Shown here piece after piece: positions 1 through 10,020 of a DNA stretch of 64,000 bases (position 1 is its first letter; each line of letters opens with the position of its first letter). The notes under the pieces were generated by a model that worked only from the letters and a program-made list of their open reading frames with translations, had not been told where the DNA came from and made no database searches. The DNA is from Pantoea nemavictus (lineage in GTDB: Bacteria; Pseudomonadota; Gammaproteobacteria; Enterobacterales; Enterobacteriaceae). The stretch spans positions 558,001-622,000 of the forward strand of contig NZ_JBBGZW010000001.1 in assembly GCF_037479095.1 (NCBI RefSeq), in the 5' to 3' direction. A program made the position numbers and the translations under genes.

Positions 1-278
1 AAGGCATGCCGCCGCGCGAGGCGATTTATCAGGCGTGCTTGCTGCGTTTCCGTCCCATCCTGATGACCACATTGGCGGCGCTGCTCGGTGCGTTGCCGCT
101 GATGCTGAGTACCGGCGTCGGCGCGGAACTGCGCCGTCCATTAGGTATTGCGATGGTCGGCGGTTTGGTGGTGAGTCAGGTTTTGACGCTGTTCACCACA
201 CCGGTGATCTATCTGCTGTTCGATCGTCTCGCCCATGCCACGCGCCGTCGCTTTAAGCGCTCGGAGGCGCAGCCGTGA
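1..278 (+). CDS. mdtB: MdtB, RND multidrug efflux subunit (3' end only)
   Basis: This is the last 91 codons of an RND (resistance-nodulation-division) efflux pump subunit; the gene continues off the left edge, in frame from base 3. The visible part has the final two membrane segments of RND pumps, including the stretch [20 protein letters not shown], and a basic C-terminus. It resembles the C-terminus of the following MdtC, as expected since MdtB and MdtC are paralogues that form a mixed trimer in the inner membrane with adaptor MdtA and TolC. Its stop overlaps the mdtC start (GTGA), so the two are translationally coupled. Assignment as mdtB rests on its place before mdtC-mdtD-baeS-baeR. Confidence 0.93.
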   Translation, partial: GMPPREAIYQACLLRFRPILMTTLAALLGALPLMLSTGVGAELRRPLGIAMVGGLVVSQVLTLFTTPVIYLLFDRLAHATRRRFKRSEAQP

Positions 279-3200
279 AGTTTTTCGCGCTGTTTATCCA
301 TCGCCCGGTCGCCACGACGTTGCTGACGCTGGCGATTGCGCTGGCCGGTATTCTTGGCTTCCGCCTGCTGCCGGTGGCGCCGCTGCCGCAGCTGGATTTC
401 CCGGTGATTTTGGTCTCTGCATCGTTGCCTGGCGCATCCCCGGAAACCATGGCGGCCTCAGTGGCGACGCCGCTGGAGCGTTCACTCGGGCGCATTGCCG
501 GCGTCAGCGAAATGACCTCCACCAGCTCGCTGGGCAGCACGCGCATCATTCTGGTGTTCGATTTCGATCGTGATATCAACGGCGCGGCACGCGATGTACA
601 GGCGGCGATTAACGCGGCACAAAGCCTGTTGCCGACCGGCATGCCCAGCCGCCCCAGCTATCGCAAAGCCAACCCGTCCGATGCGCCGATCATGATTCTG
701 ACGCTAACATCAGACATTTATAATCCCGGTCAGCTGTATGATTACGCCTCAACGCAGCTGGCGCAGAAGCTGTCGCAGATTGAAGGCGTGGGCGATGTAA
801 CGGTCGGCGGCAGTTCGCTGCCCGCGGTGCGCGTGGAACTCAATCCGCAGGCGCTGTTTAATCAGGGCGTCTCGCTGGATGCGGTGCGCACCGCCATCAG
901 CAATGCCAACCAGCGCCGTCCACAGGGCGCCATTGATGATGTGCAGCAGCGCTGGCAGCTGCGCACCAACGGTGAATTACAAACTGCCAGCGAGTATCAG
1001 CCGCTGGTGGTGCACTACAACAACGGTGCGGCGGTGCGGCTCAGCGATGTCGCAAATGTGCAGGATTCGGTGCAGGACGTGCGCAACGCCGGTATGACCA
1101 ACGGTAAAGCGGCGGTGCTGCTGGTGGTGCGCAAATCGCCGGAAGCCAACATCATTGATACCGTCGATCGCATTCGTGGCGAATTGCCGGAACTGCATGA
1201 GGTGATTCCTGCCGCTATCGACCTGCAAATTGCTCAGGATCGCTCGCCCACCATTCGCGCTTCGCTGCATGAAGTGGAGCAGTCGCTGATCATCGCCGTG
1301 GCGCTGGTGATTCTGGTGGTGTTTGCCTTCCTGCGCGACTGGCGCGCCACGCTGATCCCCGCCGCTGCCGTGCCGGTGTCGCTGATTGGCACCTTCGCCG
1401 CCATGTATCTGTGCGGGTTCAGCCTGAATAACCTGTCGCTGATGGCGTTAACCATCGCCACCGGTTTTGTCGTCGATGATGCAATTGTGGTGCTGGAGAA
1501 TATTGCGCGCCACGTTGAAGCGGGCATGAAGCCGTTACAGGCGGCGCTAACCGGCGTGCGCGAAGTGGGTTTCACCGTGCTGTCGATGAGCCTGTCGCTG
1601 ATTGCGGTGTTCCTGCCGCTGCTGATGATTGGCGGCATTATTGGCCGCTTCTTCTCGGAGTTTGCCATCACGCTATCAGTGGCGATTCTCATCTCGCTGT
1701 TTATCTCGGTCACGCTGACACCGATGATGTGCGCCTACCTGCTTAAACCGCAGGTCAAGCGTAGCCAGCCGCGCACGCGCGGTTTCGGCAAACTGTTGAT
1801 GAAAGTGCAAAACGGTTACGCGCGCTCGCTCGGCTGGGTGCTGAATCACGCCATTTGGGTGTTGATGCTACTGCTCGGCACCGTGGCGCTCACCGTCTGG
1901 CTGTTTATCTCGATCCCGAAAACCTTTATGCCTGAGCAAGATACCGGCCGCTTACAAGGATTTATTTCGGCGGACCAGAGCATTTCGTTCCAGGCGATGC
2001 GCGGCAAGCTGCAGGATTTCATGAACATTATTAAGGCCGATCCGGCGGTGGATAACGTCACCGGCTTTACCGGCGGTTCGCGCACCAACAGCGGCTCAAT
2101 GTTCGTCTCGCTCAAGCCACTGTCCGAACGCAGCGAAAGCGCGCAGGAAGTGATTGCCCGGCTGCGCGTTAAGCTGGCGAAAGAGCCGGGCGCCAATCTC
2201 TATCTCAACGCGGTGCAGGACATTCGTATTGGCGGACGTGAATCCAACGCCAGCTATCAGTACAGTTTGCTGTCGGATAACCTGAATGATTTACGTGAAT
2301 GGGAGCCGAAGATTCGTCAGGCGTTTGCCGCCCTGCCGGAACTGGCGGACGTTAACTCCGATCAGCAGGACAACGGCAGCGAAATGAATCTGACCTACGA
2401 TCGTGAAAGCATGGCGCGACTCGGCATTGATGTCTCCGCCGCTAATGCCCTGCTGAATAACGCCTTTGGTCAGCGCCAGATTTCTACCATCTACCAACCG
2501 CTTAACCAGTACAAAGTGGTGATGGAAGTGGATCCGCGCTACACCCAGGACATCAGCTCGCTCGATCAGATGTTTGTGATTAACAGTGACGGCAAAGCGA
2601 TTCCGCTCAGCTGGTTTGCTCAGTGGCAACCGGCCAATGCGCCGCTGTCGGTGAATCACGAAGGCTTGTCGGCAGCGTCCACCATTTCGTTCAACCTGCC
2701 GGAAGGTGTGTCGCTGTCGCAGGCTTCGGAAGCGATTGATCGTACGATCACGGCGCTTGGCGTGCCAGCCAGCGTGCGCGGCAGTTTTGCCGGTACCGCG
2801 CAGGTGTTCCAGCAATCGCAATCCAATCAGCTCTATCTGATGCTGGCGGCGATTGCGGCGGTGTATATCGTGCTGGGCATTTTGTATGAGAGCTACGTCC
2901 ATCCGCTGACCATTCTCTCCACCCTGCCCTCCGCAGGCGTTGGCGCGCTGCTGGCGCTGGAGCTGTTCAACACGCCGTTCAGCCTGATTGCGCTGATCGG
3001 GATTTTGCTGCTAATCGGCATCGTGAAGAAAAACGCCATCATGATGGTCGACTTTGCGCTTGATGCCGAGCGCAACGGCAATCTATCGGCGCGTGACGCA
3101 ATTTTCCAGGCGTGCCAGCTACGTTTCCGCCCGATTTTGATGACCACTCTCGCCGCCCTGTTTGGTGCATTGCCGCTGGTGCTCACCAGTGGTGACGGCG

Positions 3201-3343
3201 CGGAGCTGCGACAGCCGCTCGGCATCACCATCGCTGGCGGCCTGGTGATGAGCCAGCTGCTGACGCTCTACACCACGCCGGTGGTGTATTTGATGATGGA
3301 TAAGCTACGGCGCAGGAAAAACAAGGTGTTGGTGAGGGGGTAA
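275..3343 (+). CDS. mdtC: MdtC, RND multidrug efflux subunit
   Basis: Inner-membrane proton/drug antiporter subunit of the MdtABC-TolC pump, known in E. coli to export bile salts and novobiocin. The protein has 1022 residues, close to the E. coli length of about 1025. It shows the RND pattern: an N-terminal segment with '[19 protein letters not shown]', a large periplasmic loop, a central membrane block with the paired aspartates of proton relay (Asp401, Asp402 in [14 protein letters not shown]), a second periplasmic loop, and a C-terminal membrane block with [20 protein letters not shown]. The start is GTG, overlapping the mdtB stop. The operon is normally switched on by BaeR, whose gene lies downstream; the operon promoter is outside the window. 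Confidence 0.97.
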   Translation: MKFFALFIHRPVATTLLTLAIALAGILGFRLLPVAPLPQLDFPVILVSASLPGASPETMAASVATPLERSLGRIAGVSEMTSTSSLGSTRIILVFDFDRDINGAARDVQAAINAAQSLLPTGMPSRPSYRKANPSDAPIMILTLTSDIYNPGQLYDYASTQLAQKLSQIEGVGDVTVGGSSLPAVRVELNPQALFNQGVSLDAVRTAISNANQRRPQGAIDDVQQRWQLRTNGELQTASEYQPLVVHYNNGAAVRLSDVANVQDSVQDVRNAGMTNGKAAVLLVVRKSPEANIIDTVDRIRGELPELHEVIPAAIDLQIAQDRSPTIRASLHEVEQSLIIAVALVILVVFAFLRDWRATLIPAAAVPVSLIGTFAAMYLCGFSLNNLSLMALTIATGFVVDDAIVVLENIARHVEAGMKPLQAALTGVREVGFTVLSMSLSLIAVFLPLLMIGGIIGRFFSEFAITLSVAILISLFISVTLTPMMCAYLLKPQVKRSQPRTRGFGKLLMKVQNGYARSLGWVLNHAIWVLMLLLGTVALTVWLFISIPKTFMPEQDTGRLQGFISADQSISFQAMRGKLQDFMNIIKADPAVDNVTGFTGGSRTNSGSMFVSLKPLSERSESAQEVIARLRVKLAKEPGANLYLNAVQDIRIGGRESNASYQYSLLSDNLNDLREWEPKIRQAFAALPELADVNSDQQDNGSEMNLTYDRESMARLGIDVSAANALLNNAFGQRQISTIYQPLNQYKVVMEVDPRYTQDISSLDQMFVINSDGKAIPLSWFAQWQPANAPLSVNHEGLSAASTISFNLPEGVSLSQASEAIDRTITALGVPASVRGSFAGTAQVFQQSQSNQLYLMLAAIAAVYIVLGILYESYVHPLTILSTLPSAGVGALLALELFNTPFSLIALIGILLLIGIVKKNAIMMVDFALDAERNGNLSARDAIFQACQLRFRPILMTTLAALFGALPLVLTSGDGAELRQPLGITIAGGLVMSQLLTLYTTPVVYLMMDKLRRRKNKVLVRG

Positions 3344-3412
3344 GGGAAGTCGCCATGAATGGCGCCCCTACGCACCCCACATTTGTAGGGTCGCCATTTA
3401 GGGTGACCGTAT
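3344..3412. repeat. TGTAGGGTCGCCAT palindromic repeats, two copies in inverted order
   Basis: Between mdtC and mdtD lie two copies of the short interspersed repeat seen throughout this window. One at 3349-3372 contains GTCGCCATGAATGGCG followed by CCCTACG; the other at 3384-3408 reads TGTAGGGTCGCC onwards. The copies face each other, so the transcript could fold into a long hairpin, possibly adjusting mdtD expression relative to mdtBC. Other copies lie near 9588, 9936, 10304, 11910, 35198, 53619, 56226, 58232 and 58271. Confidence 0.75.
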
Positions 3413-3427
3413 AACAGAGGAGATTAA

Positions 3428-4834
3428 GTGGACACCAAAAACGCCACTGTGCGCTGGCAGCTGTGGATCGTCGCGTTTGGCTTCTTTATGCAGGCGCTGG
3501 ACACCACCATCGTTAACACCGCGATTCCGTCGATGGCGCGCGATCTCAACGTCAGCCCGCTGAATATGCATTCGGTAATCGTCTCGTATGTGCTTACCGT
3601 GGCGATAACGCTACCGATCAGCGGCTGGCTGGCAGATCGTTTTGGCGTGCGCAATATCTTCTTCTGCGCCATCGTACTGTTCAGCATCGGTTCGCTGCTG
3701 TGCGCCTTCTCCTCAACACTTGATGAGCTGATCATGGCGCGTGTGGTACAAGGCATTGGTGGCGCGATGATGGTGCCCGTTGGCCGTTTAACGGTGATGA
3801 AAATCGTGCCGCGCGAGCAATATATGTCGGCGATGACCTTCGTCACCACGCCAGGGCAAATTGGTCCGCTGCTCGGCCCGGCGCTCGGCGGAATTTTGGT
3901 GCAGTACGCCAGCTGGCACTGGATCTTCCTGATTAACATTCCGGTCGGTATTATCGGCGCAATTGCCACACTGACGCTGATGCCCAATTGCACTATGCAG
4001 ACGCGCCGCTTCGACTTCCTGGGCTTCGCGCTGCTGGCGGTAGGGATGGCGACGCTGACCCTGGCGCTCGATGGTCAACGCAGCTCGGGTGGTTCGCCGC
4101 TGTTACTCGGCTTACTAATTTTGGTTGGGGTGTTTTCGCTGCTGTTCTATCTGATGCACGGTCGCAACAACGAAAATGCGCTGTTCAGCCTCAAACTGTT
4201 CGACAACCGCATCTATTCGATTGGTCTGCTCGGCAGTTTTACCGGGCGTATCGGCAGCGGCATGCTGCCCTTTATGACACCGATCTTCCTGCAGGTCGGC
4301 CTCGGCTACAGCCCGTTCCACGCCGGTTTGATGATGATTCCGATGGTGCTTGGCAACATGGGCACCAAACGCGTGGTGGTACGGCTGGTTAATATTTTCG
4401 GCTATCGCCATGCGCTGGTCGGGGCAACCATTGCGTTGGCGCTGGTGGTGCTGCTGTTCCCGCTGGTGGCGCTGCTTGGCTGGATCTGGCTGCTGCCGGT
4501 GGTGCTACTGCTGCAAGGCATGGTGAACGCCATCCGTTTCTCATCCATGAATACCCTGACGTTAAAAGAGCTGCCGGACGATCTGGCCTCGAGCGGCAAC
4601 AGTTTGCTCTCCATGATTATGCAGCTGTCGATGAGTATCGGCGTCACCGTGGCCGGCTTGCTGTTGGGTGCCTTCGGCCACGGCGTGATCACCGACAGCG
4701 CAGCCGCGCATCAAACCTTCATTTACACCTATCTGTGCATGGCGCTGGTGATTGTGCTGCCGGCGCTGGTGTTTTGGCGAGTACCTAAAGATGTGAGTAA
4801 AAACGTTGATCTTAGAGGCAGGAGCAAAGGATGA
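3428..4834 (+). CDS. mdtD: MdtD, MFS transporter of the DHA2 type
   Basis: Membrane transporter of the major facilitator superfamily, 14-helix drug:H+ antiporter type, 468 residues (E. coli MdtD about 471). The first helix leads into [16 protein letters not shown], the DHA2 motif; motif A appears as '[13 protein letters not shown]' between helices 2 and 3, and motif C-like '[20 protein letters not shown]' follows in helix 5. The start is GTG at 3428 behind an AGAGGAG ribosome site. The stop overlaps the baeS start (ATGA). In E. coli MdtD sits in the mdtABCD-baeSR operon but is not needed for MdtABC drug resistance; its own substrate is unsettled. A repeat pair separates it from mdtC. Confidence 0.93.
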   Translation: MDTKNATVRWQLWIVAFGFFMQALDTTIVNTAIPSMARDLNVSPLNMHSVIVSYVLTVAITLPISGWLADRFGVRNIFFCAIVLFSIGSLLCAFSSTLDELIMARVVQGIGGAMMVPVGRLTVMKIVPREQYMSAMTFVTTPGQIGPLLGPALGGILVQYASWHWIFLINIPVGIIGAIATLTLMPNCTMQTRRFDFLGFALLAVGMATLTLALDGQRSSGGSPLLLGLLILVGVFSLLFYLMHGRNNENALFSLKLFDNRIYSIGLLGSFTGRIGSGMLPFMTPIFLQVGLGYSPFHAGLMMIPMVLGNMGTKRVVVRLVNIFGYRHALVGATIALALVVLLFPLVALLGWIWLLPVVLLLQGMVNAIRFSSMNTLTLKELPDDLASSGNSLLSMIMQLSMSIGVTVAGLLLGAFGHGVITDSAAAHQTFIYTYLCMALVIVLPALVFWRVPKDVSKNVDLRGRSKG

Positions 4835-6216
4835 AGCGGCCGATAAAATGGGGCATTGGTGCCAAGCTGTTTGCGGCGATTTTCTCTACCTGCATGCTGG
4901 TCATCATCACCATGCACTGGGGCGTGCGGCTTAGCTTTGAGCATGGCTTCGTCGATTACATCAAAAAAGGCAATGAGCAGCGCCTTACGCTATTAAGCGA
5001 CGCGCTGGCCGATCAGTATGAGCAGCACGGCAACTGGGATTTTCTGCGCAACAACGACCGCCTGATTTTCTCCATTCTGCGCTCGCTGGAACAGAATCCT
5101 GGCAGCGTTAACCAACTGCCTCCGCACGGCTGGCGCACGCAGTTCTGGATTATCGATCAGCAATATAAAGTGCTGTCCGGTCCGCGCCAGCCGGTGCCAC
5201 CAGAAGGTACCCGCCGCAATATCACCACCAGCAATGGCAAGATTGTCGGCTGGGTGATTGCCTCACCGGCGGAACGCCTGACGCGCAGCACCGATATCAA
5301 CTTCGACCAGCAACAGCGGCGCACCAGCTGGATGATTGTCGCGCTCACCGGTTTACTCGCGGCGCTGGTCACCTGGCTGCTGGCGCGCGGCCTGCTGGCG
5401 CCGGTAAAACGCCTGGTAGATGGCACGCACCATCTGGCGGCGGGTAATTTCGCGACCCGCGTGGAAGTGGGCAGCAGTGATGAACTCGGCCAGCTGGGAC
5501 GCGACTTCAACCTGCTCGCCAGTTCGCTGGAGAAAAACGAGAGTAACCGCCGCGCCTTTATGGCCGACATCTCCCACGAATTGCGCACGCCGCTGGCGAT
5601 CCTGCGCGGTGAGCTGGAAGCGATGCAGGATGGCGTGCGCAAACTGACGCCGGAAGCCATCAGCTCCCTGCAAAGCGAAGTGTCGCTGCTGACCAAGCTG
5701 GTGGACGATCTGCATCAGCTATCACTTTCCGACGCGGGCGCCCTCGCCTATCGCAAACAGCCGGTCGACCTGGTCAGTTTGCTGGAAGTGGTGGCGGGCA
5801 GTTTTGGTGAACGTTATCGCAGCCGCAATCTGGCTCTCAAGCTGGCGCTACCTGCGCAGGCGCAGAGCTTTGGCGACCCTGATCGTCTGATGCAGTTGTT
5901 TACTAACCTGCTGGAGAATAGCCTGCGCTATACCGATGCGGGTGGCGAAGTGCAGCTGACCTTGCAACAGGCCGGCGAAAACTGGCAGCTCAAATTTGCC
6001 GATAGCGCGCCGGGTGTCGATCCGCTGCATCAGGCACAATTATTCGAACGTTTTTTCCGCGCCGAAAGTTCACGTAATCGTGCCAGCGGCGGCTCTGGGC
6101 TTGGGCTGGCGATTTGTAAAAACATTGCCGAAGCGCATAACGGCAGCATCAGTGCGGATCACTCTGATTTAGGTGGGCTGCAAATCACGCTAAACTTGCC
6201 GTATGTTCCTCACTAG
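4831..6216 (+). CDS. baeS: BaeS, envelope-stress sensor histidine kinase
   Basis: Inner-membrane sensor kinase of the BaeSR system, which responds to envelope stress and toxic compounds such as indole and flavonoids in E. coli. It has 461 residues (E. coli 467). Visible parts in order: membrane helix about 10-30, periplasmic sensor about 31-165, second helix about 168-188, HAMP linker about 189-240, dimerization/phosphoacceptor domain with His249 in [10 protein letters not shown], and an ATP-binding domain with N box '[14 protein letters not shown]' and G box 'GGSGLGLAI'. It is coupled to mdtD by an ATGA overlap and to baeR by a 9-bp gap. BaeS phosphorylates BaeR, which activates the mdt operon. 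Confidence 0.97.
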   Translation: MKRPIKWGIGAKLFAAIFSTCMLVIITMHWGVRLSFEHGFVDYIKKGNEQRLTLLSDALADQYEQHGNWDFLRNNDRLIFSILRSLEQNPGSVNQLPPHGWRTQFWIIDQQYKVLSGPRQPVPPEGTRRNITTSNGKIVGWVIASPAERLTRSTDINFDQQQRRTSWMIVALTGLLAALVTWLLARGLLAPVKRLVDGTHHLAAGNFATRVEVGSSDELGQLGRDFNLLASSLEKNESNRRAFMADISHELRTPLAILRGELEAMQDGVRKLTPEAISSLQSEVSLLTKLVDDLHQLSLSDAGALAYRKQPVDLVSLLEVVAGSFGERYRSRNLALKLALPAQAQSFGDPDRLMQLFTNLLENSLRYTDAGGEVQLTLQQAGENWQLKFADSAPGVDPLHQAQLFERFFRAESSRNRASGGSGLGLAICKNIAEAHNGSISADHSDLGGLQITLNLPYVPH

Positions 6217-6225
6217 ACGTCACTT

Positions 6226-6933
6226 ATGAGCCCGGAAAATAGCGATCCACTGATTCTTGTTGTAGAAGATGAACCGAAACTGGCGCAGCTGGTGATTGAT
6301 TATCTGCAGGCGTCCAACTATCGCACGCACCACATTGCCGACGGTAACGCGGTACTGAACTACGTGCAGCAAACGCCGCCGGACCTGATGCTGCTGGATT
6401 TGATGCTGCCCGGGCGCGACGGCCTGACGCTGTGCCGCGAAATCCGCCGCTTCTCCGAGCTGCCGATAATTATGGTCACCGCACGCACCGAAGAGATCGA
6501 TCGCTTGCTGGGGCTGGAAATCGGTGCTGATGACTATATCTGTAAGCCGTTCAGCCCGCGCGAAGTGGTGGCGCGCGTCAAAACCATTTTGCGTCGCGTT
6601 AAACGTTCGCCGGAAGAAGCCCAGCAGGAATCGCATCTGCAGATCGATGAAAGCCGTTTTCAGGCCAGCTGGCGCGAACAGCAGCTGGAGCTGACGCCCG
6701 CTGAGTTTCGTCTGCTAAAAACCCTGGCGCTGGAGCCGGGCAAAGTCTTCTCGCGCGAGCAACTGCTGAACCATCTCTACGACGATTACCGTGTGGTGAC
6801 CGACCGCACCATCGATAGTCACATCAAAAATTTGCGCCGCAAGCTGGAAAGCCTCGATGCCGAGCAACCGTTTATTCGCGCGGTATACGGTATGGGTTAT
6901 CGCTGGGAAGCGGACGTCTGCCGTTTGCTCTAG
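6226..6933 (+). CDS. baeR: BaeR, OmpR-family response regulator
   Basis: Cytoplasmic response regulator partnering BaeS, 235 residues (E. coli 240). The receiver domain (about 9-120) has the acidic pair Glu14-Asp15, the phosphoacceptor Asp58 in [13 protein letters not shown], and the conserved Lys in CKPFSPRE. The C-terminal winged-helix DNA-binding domain of OmpR/PhoB type spans about 135-230 and ends in '[11 protein letters not shown]'. In E. coli, phosphorylated BaeR activates mdtABCD, acrD and spy. It is the last gene of the mdt operon. No clear terminator follows; the trhP promoter region begins at once. Confidence 0.97.
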   Translation: MSPENSDPLILVVEDEPKLAQLVIDYLQASNYRTHHIADGNAVLNYVQQTPPDLMLLDLMLPGRDGLTLCREIRRFSELPIIMVTARTEEIDRLLGLEIGADDYICKPFSPREVVARVKTILRRVKRSPEEAQQESHLQIDESRFQASWREQQLELTPAEFRLLKTLALEPGKVFSREQLLNHLYDDYRVVTDRTIDSHIKNLRRKLESLDAEQPFIRAVYGMGYRWEADVCRLL

Positions 6934-6949
6934 CTAGCAGCGGCTTACA

Positions 6950-6992
6950 TTGATCCAGGTCAATTTACATCGGGTGCGGGCCTGCCTACAAT
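6950..6992 (+). promoter_or_regulatory. Possible FNR-activated promoter of trhP
   Basis: TTGATCCAGGTCAA at 6950-6963 differs from the FNR box TTGATnnnnATCAA at one position. A TACAAT -10 box lies at 6987-6992, putting the transcript start near 6999. The box centre (6956.5) is then about 42 bp upstream, the usual spacing for class II FNR activation. Box and spacing are read directly; oxygen control is inferred. Confidence 0.45.
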
Positions 6993-7078
6993 TCCCCACC
7001 TTTTGCAGGGCCGTGTAACGCGGCCGCTGCTCCTGCCATCCACCATGGCATGCTGACCTGACATCAGTGAGAAAATCC

Positions 7079-8446
7079 ATGTTAAAACCTGAACTGCTTT
7101 CTCCAGCGGGCTCGCTGAAGAATATGCGTTATGCCTTTGCCTACGGCGCCGATGCGGTATATGCCGGACAACCGCGCTACAGCCTGCGCGTACGCAACAA
7201 CGAATTCACCCACGAGATTCTGGCGAAAGGCATCAATGAAGCCCATCAGCTCGGAAAAAAATTCTACGTGGTGGTCAATATCGCCCCACACAACGCCAAA
7301 CTAAAAACCTTTATTCGCGACCTGACGCCAGTCGTCGCCATGCAGCCGGACGCGCTGATTATGTCCGATCCTGGCCTGATCATGCTGGTGCGCGAAGCCT
7401 TCCCGGATATGCCAATTCACTTGTCGGTTCAGGCCAACGCGGTTAACTGGGCGACGGTACAATTCTGGCAGCAAATGGGGCTGACGCGGGTGATTCTGTC
7501 GCGCGAGCTGTCGCTGGATGAGATCGCTGAAATTCGCCAGCAGGTGCCGGAAATGGAGATTGAGATCTTCGTTCACGGTGCGCTGTGCATGGCCTATTCC
7601 GGCCGCTGCCTGCTCTCGGGCTACCTTAACAAACGCGATCCCAATCAAGGCACCTGCACCAACGCTTGCCGCTGGGAATATAAAGTGGAAGAAGGTAAAC
7701 AGGATGAGATTGGCAACATCGTCGGCTTCCATGAACCGGTTAAGGTGCAGGAGCCGACGCTGGGCGTGGGCGCTACCACCGACCGCGTGTTCCTGCTGGA
7801 AGAGAAGATGAAACCGGGTGAAGTGATGAGTGCGTTCGAAGACGAACACGGCACCTACATCATGAACTCTAAAGATCTGCGCGCGGTGGCGCACGTTGAG
7901 CGTCTGAGCCAAATGGGTGTGCACTCGCTGAAAATTGAAGGCCGTACTAAATCTTTCTACTACTGCGCGCGCACCGCCCAGGTTTATCGCCGCGCCATTG
8001 ATGATGCCGCTGCGGGTAAACCGTTTGATTCGGCACTGCTGGAGACGCTGGAAGGACTGGCGCACCGCGGTTACACCGAAGGTTTCCTGCGCCGTCATAC
8101 GCACGACAGCTATCAAAACTATGAGCAAGGTTTCTCCATCTCCGAGCGCCAGCAGTTTGTTGGAGAATTCACCGGTGAACGCCGCGGCGACTGGGCGCAA
8201 ATTGCGGTGAAGAACAAGTTTATGCTGGGTGATGCGGTGGAGATCATGACGCCGGAAGGCAACCTCAACTGTACGCTTGAAACCATGCAGAATGATAAAG
8301 GATCGGCGGTAGAGGTTGCGCCAGGCGATGGGCATCGCGTGTGGATCCCGGTACCGCAAGCGGTCAATCTGGCCTTTGCGCTGCTGCTGCGAAACTTTAC
8401 TGATGGCAACAGTACTTACGATCCGCACGGGAAAAATCGCACATAA
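7079..8446 (+). CDS. trhP: TrhP (YegQ), tRNA U34 hydroxylation protein, U32 family
   Basis: TrhP takes part in prephenate-dependent hydroxylation of uridine 34 in tRNA, the first step to 5-carboxymethoxyuridine (cmo5U). The protein has 455 residues from the ATG at 7079. A GTG at 7067 would add four residues, but the E. coli protein begins at the equivalent of this ATG. The peptidase U32 family signature is clear: LLSPAGSLKNMRYAFAYGAD at the N-terminus, 'EIFVHGALCMAYSGRCLLSG' in the middle, and four clustered cysteines (CMAYSGRC, then GTCTNAC) suited to a metal centre. It stands alone between baeR and cyaR. In E. coli an O2-dependent enzyme, TrhO, does the same step, which makes the possible FNR site upstream plausible. 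Confidence 0.95.
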   Translation: MLKPELLSPAGSLKNMRYAFAYGADAVYAGQPRYSLRVRNNEFTHEILAKGINEAHQLGKKFYVVVNIAPHNAKLKTFIRDLTPVVAMQPDALIMSDPGLIMLVREAFPDMPIHLSVQANAVNWATVQFWQQMGLTRVILSRELSLDEIAEIRQQVPEMEIEIFVHGALCMAYSGRCLLSGYLNKRDPNQGTCTNACRWEYKVEEGKQDEIGNIVGFHEPVKVQEPTLGVGATTDRVFLLEEKMKPGEVMSAFEDEHGTYIMNSKDLRAVAHVERLSQMGVHSLKIEGRTKSFYYCARTAQVYRRAIDDAAAGKPFDSALLETLEGLAHRGYTEGFLRRHTHDSYQNYEQGFSISERQQFVGEFTGERRGDWAQIAVKNKFMLGDAVEIMTPEGNLNCTLETMQNDKGSAVEVAPGDGHRVWIPVPQAVNLAFALLLRNFTDGNSTYDPHGKNRT

Positions 8447-8465
8447 AGAAAAGAAAATGGCGAAG

Positions 8466-8508
8466 TTAGATTAGGATCACAGACCATCGCTTCGCCTCGC
8501 TTTAAAAT
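8466..8508 (+). promoter_or_regulatory. CRP-dependent promoter of cyaR
   Basis: A half-conserved CRP site at 8466-8481 (TTAGA, six bases, TCACA) is centred at 8473.5, exactly 41.5 bp upstream of the start at 8515 predicted by aligning with E. coli CyaR. The -10 box is TAAAAT at 8503-8508. This is class II CRP architecture. The upstream half-site is weak; the downstream half is perfect. Confidence 0.7.
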
Positions 8509-8514
8509 CGCGCC

Positions 8515-8603
8515 TGCTGCTAACGAGTAACAATAAAAGCAGGTAGTACCAGGAACCACCTCATTCACCCGCCCGGCTCCCCCGTGCGGGTTTTCTTTTT
8601 TTC
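8515..8603 (+). ncRNA. cyaR: CyaR small regulatory RNA
   Basis: Hfq-binding small RNA of about 88 nt. The block GTACCAGGAACCACCTC at 8546-8562 matches the conserved regulatory loop of E. coli CyaR, which base-pairs with ribosome sites of ompX, luxS, nadE and others. The 5' GCTG also matches, with nearly the same distance to the conserved block (30 against 31 nt). The 3' end is a rho-independent terminator: stem CCCGC/GCGGG at 8568-8590, then a T-rich tail to 8602. It lies just downstream of trhP, as in E. coli (yegQ-cyaR). Expression should rise with cAMP, given the CRP site at -41.5. Confidence 0.93.
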
Positions 8604-8677
8604 AGCGCCCGCCGATAAATTTCACTCCCCAGCTATGCTATAACCTGTGCTGTGTATCTCGCATCAAGGAACTGATA

Positions 8678-9577
8678 ATGCAAAACAAACCGCTGACGCT
8701 GCTGATCCTCAACGGGAAAGGCGCAGGAAATGAAGATTTGCGTGCTGCGGTGAATACGCTGCGCGATGAAGGCTTTAATCTGGCGGTGCGCGTCACCTGG
8801 GAAAAGGGCGACGGCGATCGCTACGTGCAGGAAGCGGTGGCTTTGCAGGCAGAAACCGTGGTGGCCGGCGGCGGCGATGGCACCATTAATGAGATCGCCA
8901 CTGCGCTCGCGGGACTGCCGGAACAGCAGCGTCCAGCGCTGGGCATTTTACCGCTTGGCACCGCCAATGATTTCGCCACCAGCGTGGGCATTCCAGAAGG
9001 TATGGAACCGGCGCTGCGTTTGGCGCTGGTGGGCAAAGCCAGCCCAATTGATTTAGCCTGCGTGAACGGCGATCGCTACTTTATCAACATGGCGACCGGC
9101 GGTTTTGGTACGCGCATCACCACCGAAACGCCCGAAAAGTTGAAATCTGCGCTGGGCGGCGTTTCGTACTTTATTCATGGTCTGATGCGGGTTGATGCCC
9201 TGAAGCCTGACAGCTGCGAAATCAGTGGACCCGGTTTTAACTGGCAAGGTGATGCGTTAGTGATTGGCATTGGTAACGGACGTCAGGCCGGCGGCGGGCA
9301 AAAGCTCTGCCCGGATGCGCTGATCAATGACGGCCAGCTCAATCTCAGCATTGTCACCGCGCAAGAGCTACTGCCAACCCTATTCCATTCGCTGACGCGC
9401 GATGATGAAAACCCCAACATCGTCACGGCGCAGCTGCAATCGCTGACTATTCGCTCGCCACATGAGATGACGTTTAATCTGGATGGTGAACCGCTGACGG
9501 GAAGTGCATTCGAAATTGAAGTGATGCCTGGCGCGCTGAGCTGTCGTTTGCCGCCGCAGTGCCCATTGCTTGCCTGA
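8678..9577 (+). CDS. yegS: YegS, lipid kinase of the diacylglycerol kinase family
   Basis: Cytoplasmic or membrane-associated lipid kinase; E. coli YegS phosphorylates phosphatidylglycerol in vitro, but its biological role is unclear. The length of 299 residues equals the E. coli protein. The DAGK catalytic signature GGGDGTINE lies at residues 64-72, and '[14 protein letters not shown]' follows as the second nucleotide-binding loop. The C-terminal beta-rich lipid-binding domain ends with NLDGEPLTG, typical of the family. The ATG follows an AAGGAA ribosome site. It is monocistronic between cyaR and a gene-free repeat region. Confidence 0.94.
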   Translation: MQNKPLTLLILNGKGAGNEDLRAAVNTLRDEGFNLAVRVTWEKGDGDRYVQEAVALQAETVVAGGGDGTINEIATALAGLPEQQRPALGILPLGTANDFATSVGIPEGMEPALRLALVGKASPIDLACVNGDRYFINMATGGFGTRITTETPEKLKSALGGVSYFIHGLMRVDALKPDSCEISGPGFNWQGDALVIGIGNGRQAGGGQKLCPDALINDGQLNLSIVTAQELLPTLFHSLTRDDENPNIVTAQLQSLTIRSPHEMTFNLDGEPLTGSAFEIEVMPGALSCRLPPQCPLLA

Positions 9578-9654
9578 TTGGCTTTCAGGTCGCCATAAAT
9601 GGCGTAATGCCGATCAGTTAAGCACTGAGCAACTTTCGTTCGCCATCTGCTGGG

Positions 9655-9886
9655 GCAGTTTCAGCTATGCCGTGCGGCGACCGAGCAGAGGACGCCTGGC
9701 CGCGCCCTCTGCACTCCCGGGCCCTGCGCCAGCCCATCCCGCCGCTTCGCGGTGCCTTCGCTCCCTCGCGATTCCTGACGGACCGGCGGCGATTCGCTCC
9801 TGCTCAGCGCCGCCTCTCGCCGCATCCCTGCGGCTCGCCCTGGAATCCCTCACTCGCTCAGCGGGCTGGGATGTCGCCTCAACACC
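9655..9886 (+). repeat. Long inverted repeat, copy A
   Basis: This GC-rich stretch has no convincing reading frame and is repeated in opposite orientation at 10021-10242. Shared blocks occur in the same order in A and in the reverse complement of B: GCAGTTTCAG at the start, CCCTCGC, CCTGACGGACCG (9774-9785), GATTCGC and CTCAACACC at the end. Between the blocks the copies have diverged. Defined ends and conserved order suggest a mobile or miniature element, or paired palindromic units, rather than chance. Confidence 0.7.
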
Positions 9887-9935
9887 CGCGCTGCAGCATC
9901 AATGCCTATTCCTGAATCATCATCGCTGTAACGCC

Positions 9936-9960
9936 TGTAGGGTCGCCATTCATGGCGACC
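9936..9960. repeat. TGTAGGGTCGCCAT palindromic repeat
   Basis: One copy of the short repeat: TGTAGGG followed by the palindrome GTCGCCATTCATGGCGAC. It sits between the two arms of the long inverted repeat. Partial copies flank the region at 9588-9603 (TCGCCATAAATGGCG) and 10304-10324. Confidence 0.75.
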
Positions 9961-10020
9961 AGGTAACCCACAATCTTCAGCCAGCAAAATTTCAAATCAG
10001 ATGCGGTAATGACAGGCGAC

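Noticed and set aside
7301..8428. 375-residue minus-strand frame opposite trhP
   Set aside because: It lies wholly antisense to a strongly conserved gene, and its translation is rich in His, Arg and Phe with no family pattern.
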